This document shows positions 49,601 through 56,300 of a stretch of DNA of 64,000 bases, piece by piece. Source of the stretch: Dendrophyllia cribrosa (lineage: Eukaryota > Cnidaria > Anthozoa > Scleractinia > Dendrophylliidae); contig JAJLRJ010000008.1 in assembly GCA_024195265.1 (NCBI GenBank), forward strand, positions 237,501 to 301,500. The letters run 5' to 3'. Numbering within the stretch: position 1 is the first letter of the stretch; each line of letters begins with the position of its first letter. The notes under the pieces are model-generated. The model searched no databases. It was not told the origin of the DNA and saw only the letters and a program-made list of their open reading frames with translations. Both the position numbers and the translations under genes were made by a program.

Positions 49601-50088
49601 AAATTTAATAATATCGGAGAAGAAGTAGGATTTTGCAGTCTTTGTAAACTTAAAGGCGTGGATATTTTTGGAGCAAATTGTTGGCTTTGACTGTTCAGTA
49701 GAATTTGTCCAGGAGTTTCAAAAATACTTCCTTGATGAGGAATGAGATTCGGGAGACTTAGCGGTTCTTCCAAAAAGGTTGTGCGGATTCCCGTCACTTG
49801 TGGTTTTTCCTGGGCACTTGCATAATTGGAAGTAACTGCGCCGTTATTTGGAGCTATAAAATTGAGGTAAGAAGTGTCTTGACTAAAATCTTCACTCAGA
49901 TTTATGTTATCGAGGAAGCCGGAATCGCTGGGCCCGATATCACCAACATTAAAAATGCTCTGGGACAACACATTGCCGGGTGCATTTCCAAAGAATTCAT
50001 CGAGATTCAGGCCACTTTGTCCTAAAGCCTCTGAAAGGAGGTCTTGTCCAAAGAAGTCTAGCTCGTTGGTTTCACTCATTTTATCCAA
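10207..50088 (-). CDS. SBNO: Strawberry notch homologue (SBNO helicase-like transcriptional regulator), 36 coding exons
   Basis: Predicted 1,558 aa. Exons, 5' to 3': 50088-49526, 47776-47722, 47596-47503, 45814-45772, 45631-45465, 44731-44693, 44093-44048, 42088-42050, 41612-41564, 37302-37138, 36320-36185, 29309-29204, 28720-28681, 27347-27234, 26899-26798, 26082-26002, 25435-25338, 24691-24540, 24185-24129, 22350-22171, 22033-21857, 21013-20793, 20615-20484, 19388-19323, 18983-18914, 18300-18188, 17556-17485, 17164-17065, 16992-16918, 14763-14617, 13077-12983, 12690-12115, 11960-11817, 11567-11491, 11245-11052, 10298-10207. All introns are GT-AG, phases agree, and the total is 4,677 nt. Residues: Walker [10 protein letters not shown] about 310-318, DECH box 424-427, acidic Ser-rich linker about 716-775, helicase-C motif FGRSHRSNQ about 997-1005, C-terminal domain ending [11 protein letters not shown]. 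The family is nuclear SF2-like helicase/AAA proteins acting in Notch and other transcription. Family proteins are near 1,390 aa; the excess of about 160 aa equals five extra 32-aa units in exon 32. The 5' UTR is not mapped. Confidence 0.93.
10680..10698 (+). repeat. Poly-C run (19 bases)
   Basis: Nineteen consecutive C residues lie in SBNO intron 35, close to the terminal exon. The length may be imprecise in any assembly. Confidence 0.9.
12115..12690 (-). repeat. SBNO: SBNO exon 32: six tandem in-frame copies of a 96-bp exon
   Basis: The exon is 576 bp, exactly 6 x 96. Each unit encodes [18 protein letters not shown] followed by a variable [17 protein letters not shown] stretch, 32 aa in total. 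In the family this segment occurs once, between ELHT (exon 31) and [10 protein letters not shown] (exon 33). Units differ at a few positions (Leu/Met, Thr/Ser, Pro/Ser, Gly/Asp, Gln/Arg). Every unit boundary reads CAG or CGG followed by GTGAGT, identical to a consensus 5' splice site, so boundaries could act as alternative donors in 32-aa steps. Confidence 0.93.
12696..12880. repeat. 46-bp tandem repeat, four copies, at the exon 32 acceptor
   Basis: Units of the type tgcaaacaaaaacaaaatta plus acctgtttacttcttggcctaa are tandem, the outermost one diverged. On the transcribed minus strand each supplies a T-rich tract and an aaacag motif, so the intron-31 acceptor region is itself repeated. Confidence 0.88.
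13341..13755. mobile_element. TIR element with tagcgcccc-type ends
   Basis: The left end taatgattcgatttagcgcc is inverted at the right as gggggcgccaaatcgcatca with small changes. A related element lies at 29378-29784, sharing gcttattaacaaaacgacac. The interior is G-rich (gggcgcttatt-type repeats) and includes a long G run. It lies in SBNO intron 30. Confidence 0.75.
13639..13679 (+). repeat. Poly-G run (41 bases)
   Basis: Forty-one consecutive G residues lie inside the TIR element. On the transcribed strand this is a C run. The true length is uncertain because such tracts are hard to sequence. Confidence 0.9.
13804..14592. mobile_element. Outer MITE A, interrupted by MITE B
   Basis: The left end ggggtcaattcaataaaact pairs with the right end, which reads attataaaattgacccc. 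The left part is a hairpin of acttttacaagtgtaattta with its inverse. The element is split by another one (13913-14575). Its right edge is 18 nt from the exon 30 splice donor (14611-14616). Confidence 0.75.
13913..14575. mobile_element. Nested MITE B
   Basis: The ends ggctgcggtcacatct and agatgtgaccgcagcc are inverted repeats. The insertion is flanked by att on both sides (13910-13912 and 14576-14578), a 3-bp target duplication as in Harbinger-like elements. Interior motifs such as taactatagttag repeat in both orientations. No protein was seen. Confidence 0.78.
14843..15571. mobile_element. TIR element enclosing a minisatellite
   Basis: The left end ttacagtgcgacgcgcctta and the right end taaggcgcgtcgcactgtaa are perfect inverses, possibly with TA targets. 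Pairing extends inward over aacaaactt / aagtttgtt. Nearly two thirds of the interior is a 47-bp tandem array. It lies in SBNO intron 29. Confidence 0.82.
15055..15528. repeat. 47-bp minisatellite, about ten copies
   Basis: The unit contains ttacgaaaataattataagc, attagctggtgatatcg and tgcaaacttg. Copies are almost identical, with single-base changes such as agccgg for agctgg. The array is wholly within the TIR element. Confidence 0.95.
17841..17934. repeat. Direct duplication, 47 bp x 2
   Basis: tagactgggataccacacca and the following bases through tgcagtctgctgc occur twice in immediate succession. It is intronic, in SBNO intron 26. Confidence 0.92.
18430..18590 (-). repeat. Dispersed repeat, copy 2
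   Basis: This is the reverse complement of the sequence at 3110-3260, sharing ttacaaggtcttctct and gctgagaaaacaatagaaca. It lies in SBNO intron 25. Confidence 0.75.
19612..20332. mobile_element. Non-autonomous TTAA-flanked TIR element
   Basis: The inverted ends ggttacagtgcacc and ggtacactgtaacc are flanked on both sides by TTAA (19608-19611 and 20333-20336), as in piggyBac- or Kolobok-type insertions. An internal inverted pair, gtgtcggcgaattt / aaatcgccgacacg, is also present. No transposase was seen. SBNO intron 23. Confidence 0.75.
22567..23561. mobile_element. Non-autonomous TTAA-flanked TIR element, about 1 kb
   Basis: cccattcacacctga at the left and tcaggtgtcaatggg at the right are near-inverse, and both sides carry TTAA (22563-22566 and 23562-23565). 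The C-rich start fits piggyBac-like ends. No transposase frame was recognised inside. SBNO intron 19. Confidence 0.75.
24828..24975. repeat. Diverged tandem duplication, about 75 bp x 2
   Basis: tactgctcaatagctctta and tactgctcaacagctttca each begin a copy continuing through aatggtcacact and atttcatccacagact. SBNO intron 17. Confidence 0.8.
25043..25181. repeat. Palindromic MITE (hairpin)
   Basis: The arms of about 60 bp, caatagcccaatttcaa to catcactataaggct, are inverted from agccttgtagtgatg to ttgggctattg, with a spacer of about 15 bp. SBNO intron 17. Confidence 0.85.
26145..26797 (-). repeat. 36-bp array made of copies of the exon 15 splice donor
   Basis: On the minus strand the unit is gctcaccag, the last nine coding bases of exon 15 (Ala-His-Gln), followed by 27 intron bases (gttagtgacatgtaaac then atgtcctaat). 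About 18 copies follow the true exon end. The donor position varies: the true junction is GTAAGT, one inner copy (near 26540) is also GTAAGT, several are GTTAGT, and the far half is mostly GAAAGT or AAAAGT, not usable as GT donors. SBNO intron 15. Confidence 0.93.
27420..27575. repeat. Tetranucleotide-like microsatellite (gatt/gact)
   Basis: An imperfect run of gattgatt, gactgact and gaatgac blocks. SBNO intron 13. Confidence 0.9.
28231..28345. repeat. Palindromic MITE
   Basis: cttattgaccaagagcgagg at the left is inverted near the right end, reading aagcttggttaataag. The inner arms, tgggagaatatcggccc and gggccgatattctccca, pair exactly. SBNO intron 13. Confidence 0.85.
29378..29784. mobile_element. 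TIR element related to 13341-13755, with an internal 18-bp array
   Basis: The ends taatgatttgatttagcgcc and gggtgctaaatcaaatcatta are inverted. From about 29520 to 29760 the interior is a G-rich minisatellite with units like ggggcacttattggaaat, about 13 copies. It shares gcttattaacaaaacgacac with its relative in intron 30. SBNO intron 11. Confidence 0.78.
29832..30110 (+). mobile_element. tRNA-derived SINE, apparently full length
   Basis: The head (about 29834-29905) has an A box in gtggcgcagtggtgagagcg, a B box in gggttcgattcccgg, and a terminal cgcca. The body reads ttctctccttgctccgagag and later gacacttaaataaagtga, ending in an (att)n tail. Partial copies of the same family occur at 52229-52310, 56022-56097 and 63875-64000. 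Confidence 0.88.
30490..35236. repeat. 16-bp satellite, about 297 copies
   Basis: The unit is gggagaatagtacaat, with variants aggagaat and, in the right part, atgagaat. From 30490 to about 31885 it is pure gggagaat; further right the variants form blocks. A few 8-base register shifts (agtacaatagtacaat) occur, for example near 32285, 32315, 32810, 34025 and 34445. The minus strand has no stop in any frame because 16 is not a multiple of 3 and the unit lacks stop triplets; this is not evidence of coding. Confidence 0.97.
35398..35802. mobile_element. MITE nested in the satellite element
   Basis: gaagggctccctgcaataac at the left pairs with gttgttgcagggagcccttc at the right, and the inner arms ccagtgcg / cactcagg-type sequences continue less well. 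The flanks show aatt on both sides, a possible short target duplication. Confidence 0.78.
36185..36320 (-). CDS. SBNO: SBNO exon 11, DECH box
   Basis: After the acceptor (cacaacag) the exon reads [20 protein letters not shown], the Walker B/DECH motif of SBNO proteins, and ends at VVYCSATG, split at the last Gly. Intron 11, which follows, is 6.9 kb and contains the 16-bp satellite. Confidence 0.92.
37681..38330. repeat. Foldback element with one arm tandemly amplified
   Basis: Five units of about 85 bp (catctgatgtcctttgtttc, gcttgttcttgatgtc, tacagtatgactgtac, tcactcacactcactc) run from 37681 to about 38105. They end at a hairpin, gaccattgaatatttccacc and its inverse at about 38205-38224. 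To the right is a single inverted arm (ccaagaacatgccctcaaat, then catcagatgg). So one arm is present about five times and the other once. SBNO intron 9. Confidence 0.8.
38606..41563. repeat. 32-bp minisatellite abutting the exon 9 donor, interrupted by a LINE
   Basis: The unit is tatacaatagacttatggg plus ggctatgcagtgt. Two units lie at 38606-38677 and about 20 at 40925-41563, with the LINE between them. The last unit contains the intron-9 donor: on the minus strand the exon ends AACAAG and is followed by gtaacactgcatagcccc, which is array sequence. Variants with agag for atag are interspersed. Confidence 0.93.
38678..40924 (+). mobile_element. 5'-truncated CR1/L2-like LINE with nearly intact reverse transcriptase
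   Basis: A reading frame covers 38690-39040 (linker region, ending near [10 protein letters not shown]) and another covers about 39000-40698. They are separated by one frameshift near 39020. The second holds the RT core: [45 protein letters not shown] and the catalytic FYADDTQLY. It ends with the C-terminal [14 protein letters not shown] and [14 protein letters not shown] segments. The apurinic endonuclease domain is missing. The 3' end is a (tta)n run at about 40905-40924. It is inserted in the 32-bp array, antisense to SBNO. Confidence 0.92.
42502..42834. mobile_element. MITE with arms of about 110 bp
   Basis: tttaatatttcttgttttta at the left and taaaaacaagaaatattaaa at the right are inverted. 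Pairing continues through tagtgag/cactaac and gatgacgtcaaatcaagac / gtcttgatgtgacgtcatc. SBNO intron 7. Confidence 0.78.
42895..43560 (-). pseudogene. LINE ORF2 C-terminal fragment, frameshifted
   Basis: On the minus strand one frame reads [15 protein letters not shown], then [14 protein letters not shown] and [12 protein letters not shown]. After a break, another reads [17 protein letters not shown] and [19 protein letters not shown]. These are the post-RT segments of CR1/L2-type LINEs, as in the element at 38678-40924 but diverged. No RT core is left. SBNO intron 7. Confidence 0.85.
44693..44731 (-). CDS. SBNO: SBNO exon 6, Walker A microexon
   Basis: This 39-bp exon carries nearly the whole P-loop: with the split codon from exon 5 it reads [13 protein letters not shown]. 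The invariant Lys (about residue 315) is intact, so nucleotide binding is expected. The acceptor lies only 22 nt from a 556-bp palindromic element in intron 5. Confidence 0.9.
44758..45313. mobile_element. TTAA-flanked palindromic element with arms of about 245 bp
   Basis: agtgcccctgtgatcaaatt at the left is inverted at the right as aatttgatcacaggggcact, and pairing runs almost uninterrupted to aggtatgtttgagtctttga / its inverse. A loop of about 75 bp remains. TTAA flanks both ends (44754-44757 and 45314-45317). It fills most of the 733-bp SBNO intron 5. Confidence 0.88.
45895..46832. repeat. Pentanucleotide satellite (attac with interspersed tgtac)
   Basis: Long runs of attac punctuated by single tgtac units occupy 45895-46328 and 46616-46832. 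They are split by a MITE. The array lies on the acceptor side of exon 4 (SBNO intron 3), about 80 bp from it. Open frames through the array ([14 protein letters not shown]) are a consequence of the repeat. Confidence 0.95.
46329..46615. mobile_element. MITE inserted in the pentanucleotide array
   Basis: agagcagttttcaattgagt at the left and cagtcaattgaaaactgctct-type sequence at the right are inverted and flanked by TA, fitting a Tc1/mariner-type target. The interior has ccaatcac/gattggt repeats and no protein. Confidence 0.85.
47946..48114. mobile_element. Palindromic MITE
   Basis: agcccatttccgagttgctc is inverted at the right as gagcaactcagaaatgggct. Pairing extends through ttagcctcctttcaaac and aaaccattcacatg. 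SBNO intron 1. Confidence 0.85.
48256..48497. mobile_element. MITE with ggcccggttgttcaaa ends
   Basis: tgggcccggttgttcaaaag and gctttgaacaacctggccca are near-inverse ends, and the inner taatgctaatccgggatta / taacgctaatcctgggtta blocks repeat. SBNO intron 1. Confidence 0.8.
49526..50088 (-). CDS. SBNO: SBNO exon 1, N-terminal acidic/serine-rich region
   Basis: The exon opens [18 protein letters not shown] and ends before a strong donor (gtaagt) at 49525. A second ATG at 50079 could also be used; I took the first. The segment is rich in Asn, Ser, Leu and acidic residues and looks disordered, like the poorly conserved N terminus of the family. The next exon joins in frame to give [12 protein letters not shown]. 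Confidence 0.85.
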
Positions 50089-50139
50089 AGTCAGCGATAA
50101 ACGCTGAAGAGAAACGGAAACTCTCTCCAGCGAACATTA

Positions 50140-52225
50140 GTCCACCATTTTCCGGCATGACTCCGTCTGACACATGCGCATTTTTATATGCCAGAAAATT
50201 ATGTCACGTGATTTTTGTCAGCTGAGGGTCTGGGAATAAGATACATTTTTCGGGATTTTTGCGATTTTTGCTCGAAATATTTTTGCGATTTTCTAATTCA
50301 AACTGTTATTGCTTGTCGAGTTGCGGTTATGCAAAAGAGACTTTTTACTGATTCAGTACAATAAAACAATCAAAATGCAAGGCTAGTATAATGGCCAATA
50401 TTTTGACCAGTTGAACTAGGGCCAGTGTATGAGTATGAGTGAATATAGTCAATATACAATCTTTAATTGCCAATAGCGAGGCTAATCCGGCAATGGAGCG
50501 GCCAGCAGTCGCTCAGTAAATTAATACAAATAAATTAAATAAATCAAATAAATCAAATTAAATCAATTAATTAAATTAAATTAAATTAATTAAATTAAGG
50601 GTATACCGCTGCCCTCTTCTCGACTCTTCTGTCTGTATGCATGTAATTTTTAAAGTTATAATCAGTCTAACATCGTTCCGATAACGCAATTTTTTATCAG
50701 AAAAGCAGTGTCGGTTATTTGGATTAAGAGAGTTTATTTGTGTGGAGAATTAATAAGGTCCATCCAGCTCGAATAAGAATGTCAAGTATTTCAATTAAGT
50801 CTTCCAATTCACTTAACGCAGTAACGTATACAGAAAGATCCCTTAACATTGTTTTCTTAGTCCCAAGTTATAAATCTGAGTCCCCGACAATATGATTGCA
50901 AACAAGAGCCTGAGGATTGGAAAATCAACAAATCGAACATCGAATTACGAATTATGCTCGCTATGAGTCTCCCAATAGCTCAGTTTCGACTCAGTTGGTT
51001 CGAGCGTCCGGGCCGGTTTCCAGAAGGCGATGGGCTCGATTTCCCCACAAATGATCACATAACACTCACGAGAGATTTGTACCTCAATAGCCGTTGGGAG
51101 ACAAACAAATAAAAGCTTCAACAGCTTAATATGCAAAGCTTACCTGCCTGAGTCTTCTAAAGCCATGAAGAATATTCCTGCAATAAACCAAACCAAAGCT
51201 CAAATGATTTTGAAAGCGAATTATTACAACTTATATCATTTAAAAACAGGAAGTTCAAGGCCGGTATGAAGTCGATGAAGCGGAATTTGCTTAGTAGTTC
51301 TTAGTGGATAATATTTCTCATATTGCAACTCAGCAACTTGTCACGAAAAAGGTTTTAGCCTGGTAAGTAAAATTGTCAGTAAAGGTTTCAGCACATTTAA
51401 AACTCAAACTTCGACTTCATTTTGATATTCTTTTCCTAAAAATATTTAGAACTAACACAAACTTGGATGTTTTGCGTTTTATTCGAGAAAACGGCAAAAG
51501 TGAAATTGGGAAGTGCTTAGGCAGCATAGTTTAGTATATTAAAAAAATAGGGATAAGGGAAACGTCACACTTTCACTTTCTAGGCCCCCTTCATACGGTA
51601 TTTGAGTTTATAACGTGAGGTGCATTGAGTGTTATGTAAATGAAAGAAACTCGCTGTAACAAATAAAAACAGTAAAATGGACTGAGTTTAAATGCTTGTT
51701 CCTGTTACTTCTCTCTCTCATATTCGTCAAATTTCCGGCGGCGCCATTTGCCGGAATAAGGAACTTGACATCATGTCTTTTTACAGACTAGCTACATTCC
51801 ACCAGATGGAAAGGGAAAAAGGGATTTTTCCCTTCCGAGAACTGATAACGTTGCACATTCCACAGTCTGTGTACAGACGCCTCCTATTCCTTGTAGGGCT
51901 ACTTTCCACAGTTATTGGTCACTAACTCATTCCAATTCCCTAACCATTTTTAGGGCAACACAATGGATTTTGTTAATACTTTTCCATTGGATAGTGATTT
52001 ATCCGGTGGATAGCGCTATCTACCTTTTAAACAACCGGGTCCAGACCTCGAACTCGGCTAACACGAGGTCTTTCTTTGAATCGCACTCAGTCGTTGAATA
52101 TATCTTTTAAGTAATTTGAGAATTTTCATTCAAACTTATTTTTTACTTTATTGAACCCCCTGATGAAACAGTATCTGCATCTAACACAATATTGTTTATA
52201 AAATAACAATTCTTAACATTAATAT
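50140..52225. other. Intergenic region upstream of SBNO
   Basis: This lies between the SBNO start and the EEFSEC 3' end. It should contain the SBNO 5' UTR and promoter, but no TATA box or other promoter motif stood out. 50510-50600 is a run of aattaaat-type sequence. No conserved coding segment was recognised. Confidence 0.5.
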
Positions 52226-52228
52226 TAG

Positions 52229-52310
52229 TTTTTTTTTAAGTGTCCCCAATTAGTGGATTAATTCTGCTGTGATTTTATTGACACTTAAATAAAGTTTATT
52301 ATTATTACCC
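52229..52310 (+). mobile_element. SINE 3' fragment
   Basis: aagtgtccccaattagt and gacacttaaataaagttta followed by (tta)n match the 3' part of the SINE at 29832-30110; the head is absent. Confidence 0.8.
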
Positions 52311-52507
52311 CTTATAAAATTCATTAATAATTCATAACAGTTATGACAAATCAATAGGTGGTATTTGAGTCACATGTACACCTCTGTAAACCCCAATACA
52401 AATCAACTGAGTTGATGAATTATTAAACAGTAGAATTAACTTTTGATACAGACACCTGCTCAGCTAATTAGTATTCATACAGATCTCTACTCATTGTTTC
52501 ATTTCAT

Positions 52508-52620
52508 AAGTACGATAAAATATTCGCGTCCGATCTGTATGGGCGTTTACAATGGCTTGCCTTCAGCTCGTCATTGTAAACGCCCATACAGATCTCCCGC
52601 CCATATTTTATCTACTACTT
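52508..52620. repeat. Palindromic MITE
   Basis: gatctgtatgggcgtttaca and tgtaaacgcccatacagatc are perfect inverses, and the outer parts (aagtacgataaaatatt / catattttatctactactt) pair loosely. Confidence 0.85.
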
Positions 52621-53273
52621 ATTTGTTCTGTTCTAAGGCTCAATGCCAGATTTCTCCTCCCTTCAGCAATTAAGATAATTATATTAATCGAGGACAAAAT
52701 CCAAAAGGGATGTTAAAACCATACATTATCTTTTCTTTGTTTTGTTTTTTTGCGACATGTCCTTCCCAAGCAATTTCATAAAACCCAGGAAGTAAAATTT
52801 ATAAGTCACAAAAAAACAACTGAAATTGAATTTGTGTTTAGTAGTATGCAGTTGTTTAGTAAAGATATTTTCTATCTATCTAAGTATAAAGCAAAACTAA
52901 AAGTTATTAACGAGATACTACGCAAGCTCTGATTGGTTCAAAACCATTTACTATGACTATATTTTAAATGTTCACTTGTTAAAAGAAATAGAAACTTTTC
53001 TTTTCTTGTTTCTTGGCAAAACTCATGAAAGTTTGAGAACTTAAAATAGCTGTGGCCTATGTTGTTCGAAACTTCCAGTCATGTTGCCATTACTTTAAGG
53101 ACACACTGGACGTGCTCTCTATATCTTAAAAGGGCTATGTCATGAGGAATGGCTGTTTTTTGGTGTTGTCAAAACTGTGCCTTCAGCTTGTGTTTTCACA
53201 GCATTTCTCATTCTTCCAAACTACCAACTGATTTACCACTGCTCTAGGAAAACAAAGGAAACACTTGATATCT

Positions 53274-53279
53274 TTTATT
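53274..53279 (-). terminator. Polyadenylation signal of EEFSEC
   Basis: The minus strand reads AATAAA 62 bases past the eEFSec stop codon, a normal position for a short 3' UTR. No other AATAAA lies nearer. Confidence 0.6.
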
Positions 53280-53341
53280 ATAACATTAGTTATAGTTGTT
53301 ATTCAATAAAAAATAATTATTATCAAGCAAAATCATTGTGA

Positions 53342-56300
53342 TCATGTCTGTATCATTTTCTTCTTAGGATCATAACTGTATCTCTTAAACTCTAGTACTA
53401 CTCTGATGGCCTTTGTAAGTTGTTCAACACCAGCATCTTCTGGAGTAGCTGCTACAGCTCCTTTATTCTTTCCTCCTTTTTTCTTCCCACTTGAAGAAAG
53501 TTTAAGACTGGTCTCAGCAGAGAGGCCATTTGGAATCCTGATCTTCACTTTACCACTTTGACCAAAAGCACCTTCAATCATTCCTTCTTCTCCTGTTGAC
53601 AGCATTATCTTCATTCCAACAAAGCTTTGGATGTTTGTTTCCTTCTTAAAAAGAGAGTGGGCAATCACAGAGTACTCATCAGCCATTCTTTCAACAACAC
53701 CTTCTCTCTTTTTGGTCTTGTAAATTTTCAAATGTGGTAAAAGAGTTTCCGCAAAGTTCTTGTCAGTTACTGGAACTAACAATCTTCCATGAAATGCTAT
53801 TCTACAGAGGTTGAGATGTATATCAGTATCAAGTCTTGAACCAATCACTAAAGAGTTTTCTGGGCAGGTCACTGATTTTTCAAACTCTATGAACAACCAT
53901 TGTTGACTAGAAATAGGATTACTTTCAGCATCTGCACTTTCATTTCCAGTTGCAGTAGCAGAACGATTGGACTGATCTATCACTGCTTCTTGAAAAACAT
54001 AATCTTTACTCATGTCAAAGGAGGTGACAGAGGAGTCAACTGACTGACCAGGAGGAAGGCCAAACACTTGAAGCTTGCCCATCACTGTTTCATGGCCAAT
54101 GGTGATGTGGAACTTAGATTTTGAGGTAATGGTTCCTTTGTAGTAAGGTATGTGTTTAACTGAGATAATAGCAGCAAAGATTGTTGGTACTGTCAATGGA
54201 CTACAAATCAGCCCTCTTTCTAACAGCTTTGGATCAAACTGAGTCACACATATCCCAACCCTGTCCCCTTGACATGCTTCTGTTACAGGCACCCTGAACA
54301 TCTGCATTGATTTGACCTTCTTAGTGATTTTCATGGAGGGAATCTCAATTGTATCATTGACTTTGATACTGCCACTGAGGATGGTACCTGTCATTACAGT
54401 GCCCTGGCCACGTATGGAGAAACAGTGATCAACGGCATAAACTAGTGGGCCTGACGTGTCTCTGCTTGGAAGGTATGACAATGATGACAGCAAATCAATG
54501 AGTTTCTGAGAGCCCACAGGTTCAGAGTCTGGACAATCAGGTCCTCCAGGCTTGGCCGATACGGCTAAGATTGGTGAACCAGCAAATTTGGTGTTTTCCA
54601 ATGTCTTTGTCAGTTTTTTGGTCATCTGAAAAACACATACCACAAAATATGAAATCTTAAATCAATTAAAGCCTACAGGAATGAAAATGTGAAGTAATAT
54701 TACAGGCAGGATGGTCCTGATGAATAAAACAGAAGATAAAAAATTGAAGGTGGTCTTTATTATTGTTCACCTTTAAAATCTAATTAACAATTAGATTATG
54801 AGCTCGAGATTTATAGTCACCTGCATCAACTGTCATGCATAGAAATCAAGAGTGAATAATTAGATTATGAGCTCGAGATTTATAGTGACCCGCATCAACT
54901 GTCATGCATAGAAATCAAGAGTGAAAAATCTAATTAACAATTAGATTATGAGCTCGAGATTTATAGTCACCTGCATCAACTGTCATGCATAGAAATCAAG
55001 AGTGAACAATTAGATTATGAGCTCGAGATTTAAAGTGACCCGCATCAACTGTCATGCATAGAAATCAAGAGTGAATAATCTAATTAACAATCAGATTATG
55101 AGCTCGAGATTTATAGTCACCTGCATCAACTGTCATGCATAGAAATCAAGAGTGAATAATTAGATTATGAGCTCGAGATTTATAGTGACCCGCATCAACT
55201 GTCATGCATAGAAATCAAGAGTGAAAAATCTAATTAACAATTAGATTATGAGCTCGAGATTTATAGTCACCTGCATCAACTGTCATGCATAGAAATCAAG
55301 AGTGAATAATCTAATTAACAATTAGATTATGAGATCGAGATTTAAAGTGACCCGCATCAACTGTCATGCATAGAAATCAAGAGTGAATAATCTAATTAAC
55401 AATTAGATTATGAGCTCGAGATTTATAGTCACCCACATCAACTGTCATGCATAGAAATCAAGAGTGAATAATCTAATTGTTTTAGTATAAATCTACTTAA
55501 CGTTCAAAACTAAACAACAAGACAGGCTCACGTTTTTATTAAATAATGATATAAATAACAACCGCACACAGCACACACTCACTTTCTACAACAGGATACA
55601 TGTAGATAGTGAGTAATGTAGCCAATAAGAGAACAGCATTCGTGATAGAACGCTAGTAGATTTATACTAAAACAGACAGACAGTGAGTAGCGTAGCCAAT
55701 AAGAGAACAACATTCATCATACAATGCTGGTAGATTTATACTAATGGGGGATACAGCTGCATGTCTGCCAGATTCCCAATTTTCCACTTCTGGTGAAAAG
55801 CCCTATTCAGAGAATTTGGTGACTTTCTCTAGAATAGCATGTCTAAATCGGTTTTATCAAATGAGTTGATAAAATTAATTGGCCACAATAAAGAGATTTA
55901 AAAGTTGATGTTTCAAGTGCTAGCTCTCCTTCAAAAGATTGATTTGTTCTGATGAAGTGCCGGCAATAAAGAGATTAAAAGTTGATGATTCAAGCGCTAG
56001 CTCTCCTTCAGAAGATTGATCTGGAAAGTGTCCCCAATTAGTACTCGCGTGCTAGATACCTTTGACACTTAAATAAAGTGATTATTATTATTATTCTGAT
56101 GAAGGGCCAGCAATAAAGAGATTAAAAGTTGATGATTCAAGCGCTAGCTCTCCTTCAGAAGATTGATTTGTTCAGATGAATGGCCAGCAATAACAAGATT
56201 AAAAGTTGATGTTTCAAGTGCTAGCTCTCCTTCAGAAGATTGATTTGTTCTGATGAAGGGCCAGCAATAACAAGATTAAAAGTTGATGATTCAAGCGCTA

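Noticed and set aside
51145..51175. Possible upstream SBNO exon (ATG GCT TTA GAA then gtaagc on the minus strand)
   Set aside because: A donor-like site follows a short frame, but I found no way to join it in frame to SBNO exon 1 and no conservation argument. It could be a chance match or an untranslated exon.
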